From: Vicinamibacterales bacterium
Lineage (GTDB): Bacteria; Acidobacteriota; Vicinamibacteria; Vicinamibacterales; SCN-69-37
Direction of reading: 5' to 3'
DNA length: 64,000 bases
Assembly: GCA_030827135.1 (NCBI GenBank)
Contig: JAURFE010000004.1
Span: 24,667-88,666, forward strand
The notes under the pieces were generated by a model. The model had not been told where the DNA came from. It ran no database searches and saw nothing but the letters and a program-made list of their open reading frames with translations. How positions within the stretch are numbered: position 1 is the first letter of the stretch; each line of letters opens with the position of its first letter. A program made the position numbers and the translations under genes. This document shows, piece after piece, positions 45,939-53,366 of the stretch.

Positions 45939-47192
45939 ATGGTACCACGCCGATTCACCCACCCTGTGCTGCTTGGCCTTTTGACGGCGGCCCCCCTCGT
46001 TTTGGTCGCCTGCGACAAAGTGCCGCTGCTGGCGCCGGCTGGAACCGTCATTACCCTTGTGTCCACCTCCAACACGTTGCCGATCAACGGCTCGACCGAT
46101 GTAGTGGCGGTGCTCATTGAAAACGGCTCCACGGGCACCGGGGCCAACGCGACGGCCGGCTCGGGCACGCCCGTCCACAACGGGACGCTGGTGTCGTTTA
46201 CGACGACCCTCGGCAAGGTTGAACCCGCTGAGGCTCGCACCAACAACGGCAGGGTGACGGTCAAACTGACGGCTGACGGCCGGTCGGGCAAGGCGACGCT
46301 GACCGCGTTCTCCGGTGGTGCGAGCAAGACGCTTGAGGTGACCATCGGGGCGGCGGCGGCGGAGCGGGTGCTTGTCAGTGCCGCGCCGACAAGCGTGCCG
46401 GCCTCCGGTGGCACGGTCACCGTGTCGGCGCGTGTGGAAGAGGCCTCGGGTAATCCGATTGTCGGTGTGCCGGTGGCGTTCACGACGACGGCCGGGACAT
46501 TGGCGGCCACGTCGGCAGTGACCAACGCCCAGGGGGTTGCCACCACGACGCTCTCCACGACACTTAACGCCACCGTCACAGCGACTGCGGGCGGCAAGAC
46601 CGGCACGGCGGCCATCACCGCGCGCTCCGCAACCACGGTGACGCTGTCGGTGCCCAGCGGCGCGCAGACAGTCGGCGCTCCGGTCTCGTTCACGGTGACG
46701 CCCAGCACCGGCGCAACGCTCTCCAACGTCGTGGTTAACTTCGGCAATGGACGCACCCAGAACCTCGGCACGATTTCCGGCGCAACCGCCGCCGCGCATT
46801 TTTTTGAGAGTGACGGCATCTTCCTGGTCCGTGTTACCGGGACCGACGCCGATGGGGCCACCGTCAGTGCGTCAGGGAGTGTCGCGCTCGTCGGGTTTAC
46901 GATTAGCGCCACCAGCACAGATGCCGTCCAGTCGTTTGCATTGAAAGGTGGCCTTGTCACCTTCTCAATTTCTGGGGTCCCGACCAACGTTTCGATTCAC
47001 AGCGTTGACTGGGATTTCGGTGATGGCAATACGGCCAGCACCAATTCATTAACAACGACTCACCGGTACACCGTGGGGCCCGCGCCCGCACCGGCTCCAA
47101 ACGTGCCGTTGTACCGGACTGTTCTGATCACGGTACGGCCGAACTTTGGACCGTCACGCACAACGACGGTCCAGGTAATCCTCAATCAGTAG
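45939..47192 (+). CDS. Surface lipoprotein with Ig-like (Big1) and PKD domains
   Basis: Lipoprotein of 417 residues. The signal peptide ends in the lipobox LVAC (Cys about 23). Two bacterial Ig-like repeats follow (about 40-130 and 135-215; GTLVSFTTTLGKVEPAEARTNN, then VPVAFTTTAGTLAATSA). Two PKD-like domains complete it (about 225-310 and 320-415; NVVVNFGNGRTQN, VDWDFGDGNTAS). These domains make extracellular adhesive or stalk structures. The ATG at 45939 places the signal peptide correctly; an in-frame ATG at 45912 would overlap the divergent pseudopilin start. It sits inside the secretion locus on the opposite strand, so it may be a secreted or assembled substrate of that machine. Confidence 0.8.
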   Translation: MVPRRFTHPVLLGLLTAAPLVLVACDKVPLLAPAGTVITLVSTSNTLPINGSTDVVAVLIENGSTGTGANATAGSGTPVHNGTLVSFTTTLGKVEPAEARTNNGRVTVKLTADGRSGKATLTAFSGGASKTLEVTIGAAAAERVLVSAAPTSVPASGGTVTVSARVEEASGNPIVGVPVAFTTTAGTLAATSAVTNAQGVATTTLSTTLNATVTATAGGKTGTAAITARSATTVTLSVPSGAQTVGAPVSFTVTPSTGATLSNVVVNFGNGRTQNLGTISGATAAAHFFESDGIFLVRVTGTDADGATVSASGSVALVGFTISATSTDAVQSFALKGGLVTFSISGVPTNVSIHSVDWDFGDGNTASTNSLTTTHRYTVGPAPAPAPNVPLYRTVLITVRPNFGPSRTTTVQVILNQ

Positions 47193-47214
47193 CGCGCCGG
47201 CCGGGCCGCGGGGG

Positions 47215-47631
47215 TTATTCCCAGTCGGAATAACGGCTGCCGTCGAGCGCGACCCCTTCTGCCCCGCTCTTGACGTCGTAGATCCCCGTTTCGGTGGCAG
47301 GGCGACTCGGATCCGGCTCGGCCGCAACCGTCGTCCACGTATCCGATGACCTGGTAATCGGGTCGGTCGGCATCGCACGCAGATAGCCTTCACTGACCAG
47401 TGTCTGGAGCGATGCGGGGTACTGCCCCTTGTCGGCGTAGTACTGGTCGATGGCGTCGCGCATGCGGAACAGGTTGGACTTGAGCGTGGCCTCCTGCGCG
47501 GCGCGAATCGACGTGCCGTACTGGTTCATGGCCACCGACGCCAGAATCATGATCAACGAGATCACGACCAGCAATTCGATCAACGTCCAGCCCTGCTCGC
47601 CGGCCGACGATGTGTGAGTCGTGTTGCGCAT
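47215..47631 (-). CDS. GspG-like major pseudopilin
   Basis: Protein of 138 residues with the prepilin cleavage motif EQGWTLIELLVVISLIM, unusual in having Trp at mature position +1 but keeping Glu5. GspG-like features are QAQ-type helix continuation (IRAAQEATLKSNLFRMRDAIDQYYADKG), YPASLQTLV, MPTDPITRSS and the C-terminal GVALDGSRYSDW. The ATG at 47631 is chosen because it gives a short leader. It starts 2 nt after the stop of the paralogous pilin gene. It should form the secretion pseudopilus with its neighbours. Confidence 0.85.
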   Translation of the reverse strand: MRNTTHTSSAGEQGWTLIELLVVISLIMILASVAMNQYGTSIRAAQEATLKSNLFRMRDAIDQYYADKGQYPASLQTLVSEGYLRAMPTDPITRSSDTWTTVAAEPDPSRPATETGIYDVKSGAEGVALDGSRYSDWE

Positions 47632-47633
47632 GG

Positions 47634-48119
47634 TTACCAGTCCTTGTATTTGGTGCCGTCCAGCGCGATGCCGTCCGACTTCGAGTAGACGTCGTAGACG
47701 TTCTGACCGCCCCAGGCCGACGAGTCCTTTGAATCCTGATAGGACCGCATGCCCCACTCAGCCGTGCCGGTCATCGGATCGATCGGGATGCGTCGCAGCA
47801 GCTTGATCTTGCTACCGCTGGCGTCATTGTTGCGCGCGGCGCCTTCCACCAGGACCGTCAGCGACGCGGGGTAGCCTTCGCTGCCGAACGGCACCTCAGA
47901 GGGCGCGATGATCTGCGTGTCTGCATAGTCCTTGAACTTGTCAATCGCCGTCCGCAGTTCACGAAGGGTGCGACGCAGTTCGATCTCGCGCTGTCGCTTC
48001 ACAGTGACGCGGGCCAACGGCAGCGCCGCCGAGGCCAGCACCATCAGGACGGCGGTGGTGACCAGCAGTTCGATGAACGTAAAGCCGGCCACTTGGCGAA
48101 GAAACTCCCGCCGCGTCAT
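47634..48119 (-). CDS. Type II secretion/type IV pilin-like protein, paralogue of the GspG-like protein
   Basis: Protein of 161 residues with the class III signal AGFTFIELLVTTAVLM, then LRELRTAIDKFKDYADT. The GspG-type loop YPASLTVLV, the string RRIPIDPMTGTAEWG and the C-terminal GIALDGTKYKDW match the adjacent pilin at the same relative places. The two genes are probably an ancient tandem duplication. The ATG at 48119 is part of a 16-bp repeat array; an ATG at 48143 in the same frame gives an alternative start. Confidence 0.83.
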   Translation of the reverse strand: MTRREFLRQVAGFTFIELLVTTAVLMVLASAALPLARVTVKRQREIELRRTLRELRTAIDKFKDYADTQIIAPSEVPFGSEGYPASLTVLVEGAARNNDASGSKIKLLRRIPIDPMTGTAEWGMRSYQDSKDSSAWGGQNVYDVYSKSDGIALDGTKYKDW

Positions 48120-48188
48120 CCGCCTACCCGCCCATCTGCTCATCCACCCACCTGCTCATCCGCCCAACTACTCATCCGCCCAACTACT
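48117..48188 (-). repeat. Tandem 16-bp repeats spanning the secretin stop to the pilin start
   Basis: On the plus strand three 16-bp units are seen: CATCCACCCACCTGCT (48141-48156), CATCCGCCCAACTACT (48157-48172) and the same sequence again (48173-48188). A longer degenerate unit is at 48117-48140. Read on the coding (minus) strand, each unit ends in GGxGGATG, so each brings its own purine-rich stretch and ATG. The array fills the whole gap between the two genes and includes both the secretin stop and the pilin start codon. Confidence 0.85.
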
Positions 48189-50586
48189 TGACCGTGACGG
48201 TCGCCGGCACCAACTGCAGCGGCACCTGCTGCCCCGTCGCGCTCATCGCCACGCCGGCCAGCGCAATCTGGGACTGCCCCGGGCCGATCGCTTCAAACAG
48301 AATCGACGCGAGCAGTCCGTTGCCCGTCGCGCCCACCTTGTCTCCCGGTCGCGTGATGACGAGATCGATGCGGCCCGTCGCCGGGTCAATCTTCGGCGCG
48401 AAGGACGTCGCCGCGCCGTCTGCGCGCATGACGGTGCCCTCGTTGACCACGGTCGCACGGAGCACGGCCGGGTTGTATGTCACCGACAACGTTACTGACT
48501 GCACGCTCGAGGCGTTGGTCACCATCAGCGGCATCGTGTACGGCTGCCCACCCACCTGCCATTCCGTTCCCGGCGGAATCACGGCGATTCTGGCCTGAGT
48601 CGGCTGGGCGGGCGGCACCTGCGGCGCGTCGGCTCCGGACTGGACCGGCACGATGCCCACCGCGCGTCCCGCCGGTGGCGCGGCCGGTGGCGGAGCCTGT
48701 ACCGCGGGTGGCGGCGTTGTGGGTGGTGGTGTGGCGGCGGCCGGTGGTGTGGCGCCGCCAGCCACGGGAGGCTGCCCGCCGGCAGCCGGCGCCGCGGGCG
48801 TCGTGGCCCCACCGACTGCAATCGACTGCTCCGTGATGAGCGGCGGCTGCGACGCCGCGCCGAAGTTGTTGCCGGTGCCGACATACATCGGCGCCAGATC
48901 GGCGGGCGTCAGTTCCTGCGAACGCAGAATGCGCGGCGTGATGATCATGACGATGTCACTTGCGCCGACCGTCGTCTCCGAGCCGCCGAACAAGGAGCGC
49001 AGGAACGGGATGCGATTGATGCCCGGCAGGCCGCGCACGGTCGCGCGGTCCTCTTCCTTGATCAAGCCGGCCAGGAGGTTGGATTCGCCATCGCGCATGC
49101 GCAGCGTTGTGACCGCCTTTCGCGAACCAAACGAAGGAAGCGAGGTGCCCGCGACATCGATGTTGGGCCCGACCCGGCTGCTTTCGACGGTGATCTCGAG
49201 GATGATCTCGCCGTCAAAACTTACCCGCGGGACGATCGTCAGGACGACCCCGACGGTGCGGTAGTTGAAAGACGTGACCGGCGAGTTCGCGATGGCCCCC
49301 GGCGCCTGCGCGGCAAATGTCGTCGTGGGAATAGGGATTTCGTCGCCGAGATTCAGCTGCAGGTTGGCGCGCTCCTGCCCGCGGAGCTGCGGGCGCGCGA
49401 GCAATTTCGTGTTGGTGTCCGATTCGAGCAGCCGAATGAGCGCGGTCGGCACGGAGGCGTAAAAGTCCGACGTGCTGACGCCCTGGCTGACCGTGTTCAG
49501 GTTGAACGGCGGCGGGGATGCCGGTGGGAAGGAGGCGCTGCTGTTGGGCGGAGCCACTTCCGGCGACATCGTGAATCCCAGAGCGTACTGGTTCAGATTC
49601 AGGCCGAGTTGCTTGACGCGCTGGGTGTCAACTTCGAGAATCTCGACGTCGATCAGCACTTCCGCCTTCGGTTTGTCGTTGGCGCGGACGATCTGCTCAA
49701 AAATCTGCAACACCGGCTGGGTCGCGCGCACGGTGAGTGCGTTGGTGTTCTTGTTGAGCACCACCTGCGGCCGTACGCCAGGCACCTGCTGAATCAACTG
49801 CGACAGCAGCTGCTGCATTTCCTGGGCTTCGACGTGCGACAGATAAAAGACCTGCACAAACACGTCGTCGTGCGCCGTGCGGCCGTTCTGGTCGGAGCCA
49901 TAGACGAGAATGCCGCGCGGGTTGATGACCTTGAACGTCAGGGAGTTGGCGTTGAGGACCTGATGGAGCGCCGATTCGAGTGTTTCCCCCTGCAGGTCAA
50001 TCGAATACGGCCGCGAGAGTTGCGGTCCGATGTTCGGCTGCTCCACAAACGAGATGTTCACCCCGACGAATGCTCCGATCGACGTCAGGATTTCGCGCAC
50101 CGCGGTGTTGGTGAATCGCAGATTCACGGGCGCGCGCGGCTCGGCGAGCACCGGGATGGTCGAGGCCTGTCGGGCCTGGTCGCGCAGTGTGTCCATGCGG
50201 GACGGCGGACGCAGCGCGTCAATTTCCTCGCGCAGCCTGCGTTCGATCGCCACGGCCTTGGCCGCCGCGAACACGTTGGCCGGATCGAGGTCGGCGGCGA
50301 GCCGGTATTCCGCGGCCGCGGCGGACCACTGCTCCTGCGCCTCAAGTTCGCGCGCGCGGGCGACGTGTTCGGCCGAGGCCGCCGCCGTCGCCCGCTGCAG
50401 CGCGATCTTCACATCGATGCGCCCGGGATCCGACGCCAGCGCCGCGCGATAATACGCCACCGCCTCGTCCCAGTTCCCCTGACCGGCGGCCGCCTGCCCC
50501 TGGCGCACGGCACGTCCCGTGGCGCACCCGCCCACGATCGCCAGAGCCAGGACCAGTACGACACTTCGTTGCATTCGCGTTCTCAC
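48184..50586 (-). CDS. Secretin (GspD/PilQ-like) with TPR N-terminus and cohesin-like C-terminus
   Basis: Outer-membrane channel of about 800 residues. The signal ends in the lipobox VGGC (about Cys 21). TPR-like helices cover about 25-110. An STN/N0 domain lies near 150-240 (PVNLRFTNTAVREILTSI), then an N1 domain. The secretin domain (about 390-590) ends in RDGESNLLAGLIKEED, GLPGINRIPFLRSLFGG and SDIVMIITPRIL. A low-complexity Pro/Ala/Gly stretch (about 600-680) leads to a final domain (about 685-800) with the cohesin-type strands SVQSVTLSVTYNPAVLRATVV and LLASILFEAIGPGQSQIAL. The GTG at 50586 is chosen because AAGGAG is 7 nt upstream; GTG 50589, ATG 50574 and ATG 50613 are alternatives. Confidence 0.88.
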   Translation of the reverse strand: MRTRMQRSVVLVLALAIVGGCATGRAVRQGQAAAGQGNWDEAVAYYRAALASDPGRIDVKIALQRATAAASAEHVARARELEAQEQWSAAAAEYRLAADLDPANVFAAAKAVAIERRLREEIDALRPPSRMDTLRDQARQASTIPVLAEPRAPVNLRFTNTAVREILTSIGAFVGVNISFVEQPNIGPQLSRPYSIDLQGETLESALHQVLNANSLTFKVINPRGILVYGSDQNGRTAHDDVFVQVFYLSHVEAQEMQQLLSQLIQQVPGVRPQVVLNKNTNALTVRATQPVLQIFEQIVRANDKPKAEVLIDVEILEVDTQRVKQLGLNLNQYALGFTMSPEVAPPNSSASFPPASPPPFNLNTVSQGVSTSDFYASVPTALIRLLESDTNTKLLARPQLRGQERANLQLNLGDEIPIPTTTFAAQAPGAIANSPVTSFNYRTVGVVLTIVPRVSFDGEIILEITVESSRVGPNIDVAGTSLPSFGSRKAVTTLRMRDGESNLLAGLIKEEDRATVRGLPGINRIPFLRSLFGGSETTVGASDIVMIITPRILRSQELTPADLAPMYVGTGNNFGAASQPPLITEQSIAVGGATTPAAPAAGGQPPVAGGATPPAAATPPPTTPPPAVQAPPPAAPPAGRAVGIVPVQSGADAPQVPPAQPTQARIAVIPPGTEWQVGGQPYTMPLMVTNASSVQSVTLSVTYNPAVLRATVVNEGTVMRADGAATSFAPKIDPATGRIDLVITRPGDKVGATGNGLLASILFEAIGPGQSQIALAGVAMSATGQQVPLQLVPATVTVK

Positions 50587-50621
50587 CACCGAGACTCCTT
50601 CTTGCCGATTCATCTGGCGTC

Positions 50622-51221
50622 CTACTGCCCCGAGAGGCGGATCGTCTGCTGGCCACGCCCGTCCGGATAGGCCATCACAATTGTTTCCAGGGCCACCTTC
50701 AGCAGCCGAAACCGGCCGTCCACCAAGTCCCCCTCGCGCGCGATGACCACCTCTGCGCCAATGCCAAGCGCCACCACCTTGCCGGGCCGTTTGGGGTCCT
50801 CGACGTATCCCAGGAACTTCACTGGAATCGGCGGCAGGGGCGGTGGCCCTGTCGGCTGCGGCGTCACCGGTCGCGGCGGCGGTGGCGCGGCCGGCGGGTC
50901 TACTCGAGGTGGTGGCGGCGGTGCGCCAAATCCGAACGGATTCCGCGCGCCTGACGCCTGCTCCGCCACCGGCTCCAGTTCCGACAGCCGAATCGGCTCC
51001 GGCAATCCCCCGCCGGCCTCCAGGCGTCCTGCCGGCGTCTTCGATGCGGGCGGGGGCGTCGGCAGAATCGGCGTCGTCACGGCATTGGACGCCACAACGG
51101 GCATCTCAGCCGCTCCACTGCCAAACTGGGTGTACCAAACGACGACAGCCACGACGAGGAGGACGCCGAGCAGCAGCAGTTGCCGGCGTTGCTCGGCCGG
51201 AGTGGACGCCGTCAGCTTCAC
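50622..51221 (-). CDS. PilP/GspC-like periplasmic linker protein
   Basis: Protein of 199 residues with one membrane helix (about 15-32). A Pro-rich linker (about 50-135; NPFGFGAPPPPPRVDPP) leads to a small C-terminal beta domain (about 137-199; VKFLGYVEDPKRPGKVVAL, AREGDLVDGRFRLLKV) like the HR/PilP domain that docks on the secretin. Gene order directly after pilO supports this. Sequence similarity is weak, so the name is positional. Overlaps pilO by 4 nt. Confidence 0.65.
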   Translation of the reverse strand: MKLTASTPAEQRRQLLLLGVLLVVAVVVWYTQFGSGAAEMPVVASNAVTTPILPTPPPASKTPAGRLEAGGGLPEPIRLSELEPVAEQASGARNPFGFGAPPPPPRVDPPAAPPPPRPVTPQPTGPPPLPPIPVKFLGYVEDPKRPGKVVALGIGAEVVIAREGDLVDGRFRLLKVALETIVMAYPDGRGQQTIRLSGQ

Positions 51222-51823
51222 TGGCCGCCCCCGGCGACCGGGCGCGAATAATAGGTCGCGACCTGCAGCACCACTTCCAGCGATCCACCCGTGCCGCCAC
51301 CGGGTCCGCCCTGCACACGACCGCTCTGGCCGAGCTTGACGCTCTCGACGACGAAGAACTTCTCGGATGTCTCGAGGTGGTAGAGGAGCCGGCGCACACC
51401 GGAGTACTCGCCGGTCAGCGTGACATCGGTCCGGTACCGCATGAGCGGGCTGTTCTCCACTTCTTCCGGTTCGAACACACTGCTCTGATGGGAGATGCCC
51501 GTCTCGGCGGCCAGTGTGGCGATTTCGAGGTACAACAGCGACCTGGCCTCCGAAAGATTGGTCGGCAACACGTCGGCATAGAACTTCTTGAGTTCTTCGC
51601 CTGCGCGGGTCTGGCTCGCTTTGGTATCGCTGGCGATGCGGGCCATGCGGTTGGCCTCTGCCAGCGCCAGTTTGACGTCCATTGCGCGGGTTTCGTCGTT
51701 CGCGAGCGCCCGCGACAGCGGCACAACCGCAAGCCCAATGACCAGAAGATTGATCACGAGCGCCGTCAGCAACGGCACAACGACGATGCGGCGCTCCTCG
51801 AGCACACGTCGCCAGAGGCTCAT
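51218..51823 (-). CDS. PilO/GspM-like inner-membrane protein
   Basis: Protein of 201 residues: a short cytoplasmic tail, one membrane helix (about 14-38), a periplasmic coiled coil (about 42-85) and a ferredoxin-like domain (about 95-200; LRY-type RYRTDVTLTGEYSGVRRLLYHLET). The layout and the string of tight neighbours (pilN upstream by ATGA, PilP-like downstream by ATGA) identify it as the PilO component of the assembly platform. Confidence 0.72.
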   Translation of the reverse strand: MSLWRRVLEERRIVVVPLLTALVINLLVIGLAVVPLSRALANDETRAMDVKLALAEANRMARIASDTKASQTRAGEELKKFYADVLPTNLSEARSLLYLEIATLAAETGISHQSSVFEPEEVENSPLMRYRTDVTLTGEYSGVRRLLYHLETSEKFFVVESVKLGQSGRVQGGPGGGTGGSLEVVLQVATYYSRPVAGGGQ

Positions 51824-52395
51824 CGCTCGCCTCCGGTCACTTTCGGCGGCAGGTAGCCGGCGCGCAGCGTGACGCGCTGCAGCCCCTCCTCGGTGCGGTC
51901 GACGACCGACGGCAACACGTCGTAGAACGCCCCGGTGTCTTCCAGCGCCTTCGCGAACTTCTCGACGTCCTCCGCGCGGCGCCCCAACAGCAGCATCGAC
52001 ACCCGCATCTCGTCGCCCTCCACCTCCGGGGTGACCGCGGTGAGGCGCACGTCATAGGGAATCGTGGATTCGATGTAGCCGAAGAAGGTCGTCCAACTGA
52101 ACGTCCGCGCGCCAATCAGGGTGTTGGCCAGGCGTGTGGACCCGGCCAGCGTCTGCAGGGCGCTCCGGTCGACGCCGTTCTGGACCGCCACCGCGCCCGC
52201 GCGGATCTGCGAGGCCTGCGTCTCATCGGCGCTCATCTGGGCGCGCAATTCGGACCTGCGCGACGACAGCGCAGTCAGGCGCGTGGCGTTGAACACCGTC
52301 AGCGCGACCACGATCAGCGTGATGACCACGAGCACGAGACTGACGAGGCGCTCGTTGTAAAAGGGCCGGGTGGCGAGATTGCCGCGCAACATCAT
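51820..52395 (-). CDS. PilN/GspL-C-like inner-membrane protein
   Basis: Protein of 191 residues beginning MMLRGNLATRPFYNERLV, the N-terminal pattern by which PilN binds PilM. A membrane helix (about 18-38), a coiled coil (about 42-75) and a ferredoxin-like periplasmic domain (about 85-185) follow. Start overlaps nothing upstream (2-nt gap to pilM); its end overlaps pilO by 4 nt. Confidence 0.75.
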   Translation of the reverse strand: MMLRGNLATRPFYNERLVSLVLVVITLIVVALTVFNATRLTALSSRRSELRAQMSADETQASQIRAGAVAVQNGVDRSALQTLAGSTRLANTLIGARTFSWTTFFGYIESTIPYDVRLTAVTPEVEGDEMRVSMLLLGRRAEDVEKFAKALEDTGAFYDVLPSVVDRTEEGLQRVTLRAGYLPPKVTGGER

Positions 52396-52397
52396 GG

Positions 52398-53366
52398 TCA
52401 GGCTCCCTGCCGTTCGCGCACCAGGATGCCGAGGGGCGCGGCCAGGGCATCCAGCACGTCCGCCCCGGGCGCGATGCGGTCCCGCAGCGTGGCGGCGGCG
52501 CGGATGTCCACGGTGTCCGCCTGCACGCCCAGGCGGTCGGAGATTTCACGGCGCATCGCTTCACCTCCGCCGGCCGCCCAGGACGATCCGCACAACCAGA
52601 CCCGCGCGAACCTGCCGCCGCCCAGCCGGTCTTCGTGGTACATCGCGGTCTGGTGGACCAGCGCGCCCAGCGGTTCGTCTTCAATCGCCAGCCGATGCCG
52701 GTAAAACATGAGCGCTCCCTGCCGCACGATGGCCAGTGAGGTGGACTCGTGCGCGAGGCAGACAAGCAGCCAGTCGCCCGCCGGCGTGTTGCCGTTGGCG
52801 AGGACCGCATTCAGCACGTTGAGGCTGGCAACATCCACCAGCCCCACGTGGAGGCCCAGCGCCGACACGGCCACCTCATACTGCGCAATCACCTCCCGTT
52901 GCGCGACGACTGCCGCCACCGTGGTGGCACCCGGCGCCGTGTGTGTGACGACCGACGACACCAGGGCATCCTCGACCGGGAACGGCGTGGTCTTCTTGGT
53001 CTGCCACCGGATCAGCTGATCGATATCCGCCGCCTTCTGCGGCAGTTCTTCAAACGTCAGCAGCGAAACGCGGACGGCTGAGTCGGGGACCACCAGCGCG
53101 GCGCGCTTCGGCACCTTGAGGCCCGCCTTCTCGCAGGCGCGACGCAGCGCAGCGGTCACGACAGCCGGATCCGGCACGTTCGGGCCGGTCAACGACGGCG
53201 TCACGGCCTCCGGCGGCAGTGTCTCTGACGCATAGGCGGACACCACGAGGCCATCGGCCGACGACGCGACTTCGGCGACGGTGACGCGGCCCGTCGCGAT
53301 CTCGAAGGCGACCGTCGGAACCGGCGGTGCAAACCCAAACGGGGCGGAGGAACGGCGGGGGCTCAT
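52398..53366 (-). CDS. PilM-like actin-fold protein of the secretion platform
   Basis: Protein of 322 residues with an FtsA/PilM-like layout: VAFEIATGRVTVAEVAS at the start, VVPDSAVRVSLLTFEELP, DIDQLIRWQTKKTTPFP, and VGLVDVASLNVLNAVLAN. The C-terminal subdomain is VWLCGSSWAAGGGEAMRREISDRLG. PilM is cytoplasmic, binds ATP and the PilN tail, and couples the ATPase to the inner-membrane ring. The ATG at 53366 overlaps the gspE stop (ATGA). Some motifs are degenerate, so ATP binding is uncertain. Confidence 0.75.
   Translation of the reverse strand: MSPRRSSAPFGFAPPVPTVAFEIATGRVTVAEVASSADGLVVSAYASETLPPEAVTPSLTGPNVPDPAVVTAALRRACEKAGLKVPKRAALVVPDSAVRVSLLTFEELPQKAADIDQLIRWQTKKTTPFPVEDALVSSVVTHTAPGATTVAAVVAQREVIAQYEVAVSALGLHVGLVDVASLNVLNAVLANGNTPAGDWLLVCLAHESTSLAIVRQGALMFYRHRLAIEDEPLGALVHQTAMYHEDRLGGGRFARVWLCGSSWAAGGGEAMRREISDRLGVQADTVDIRAAATLRDRIAPGADVLDALAAPLGILVRERQGA

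Noticed and set aside
45914..46987. Minus-strand open frame extending the pseudopilin by about 357 N-terminal residues
   Set aside because: It is antisense to the Ig/PKD lipoprotein gene, has no signal or domain, and would bury the prepilin cleavage site in the middle of the protein.
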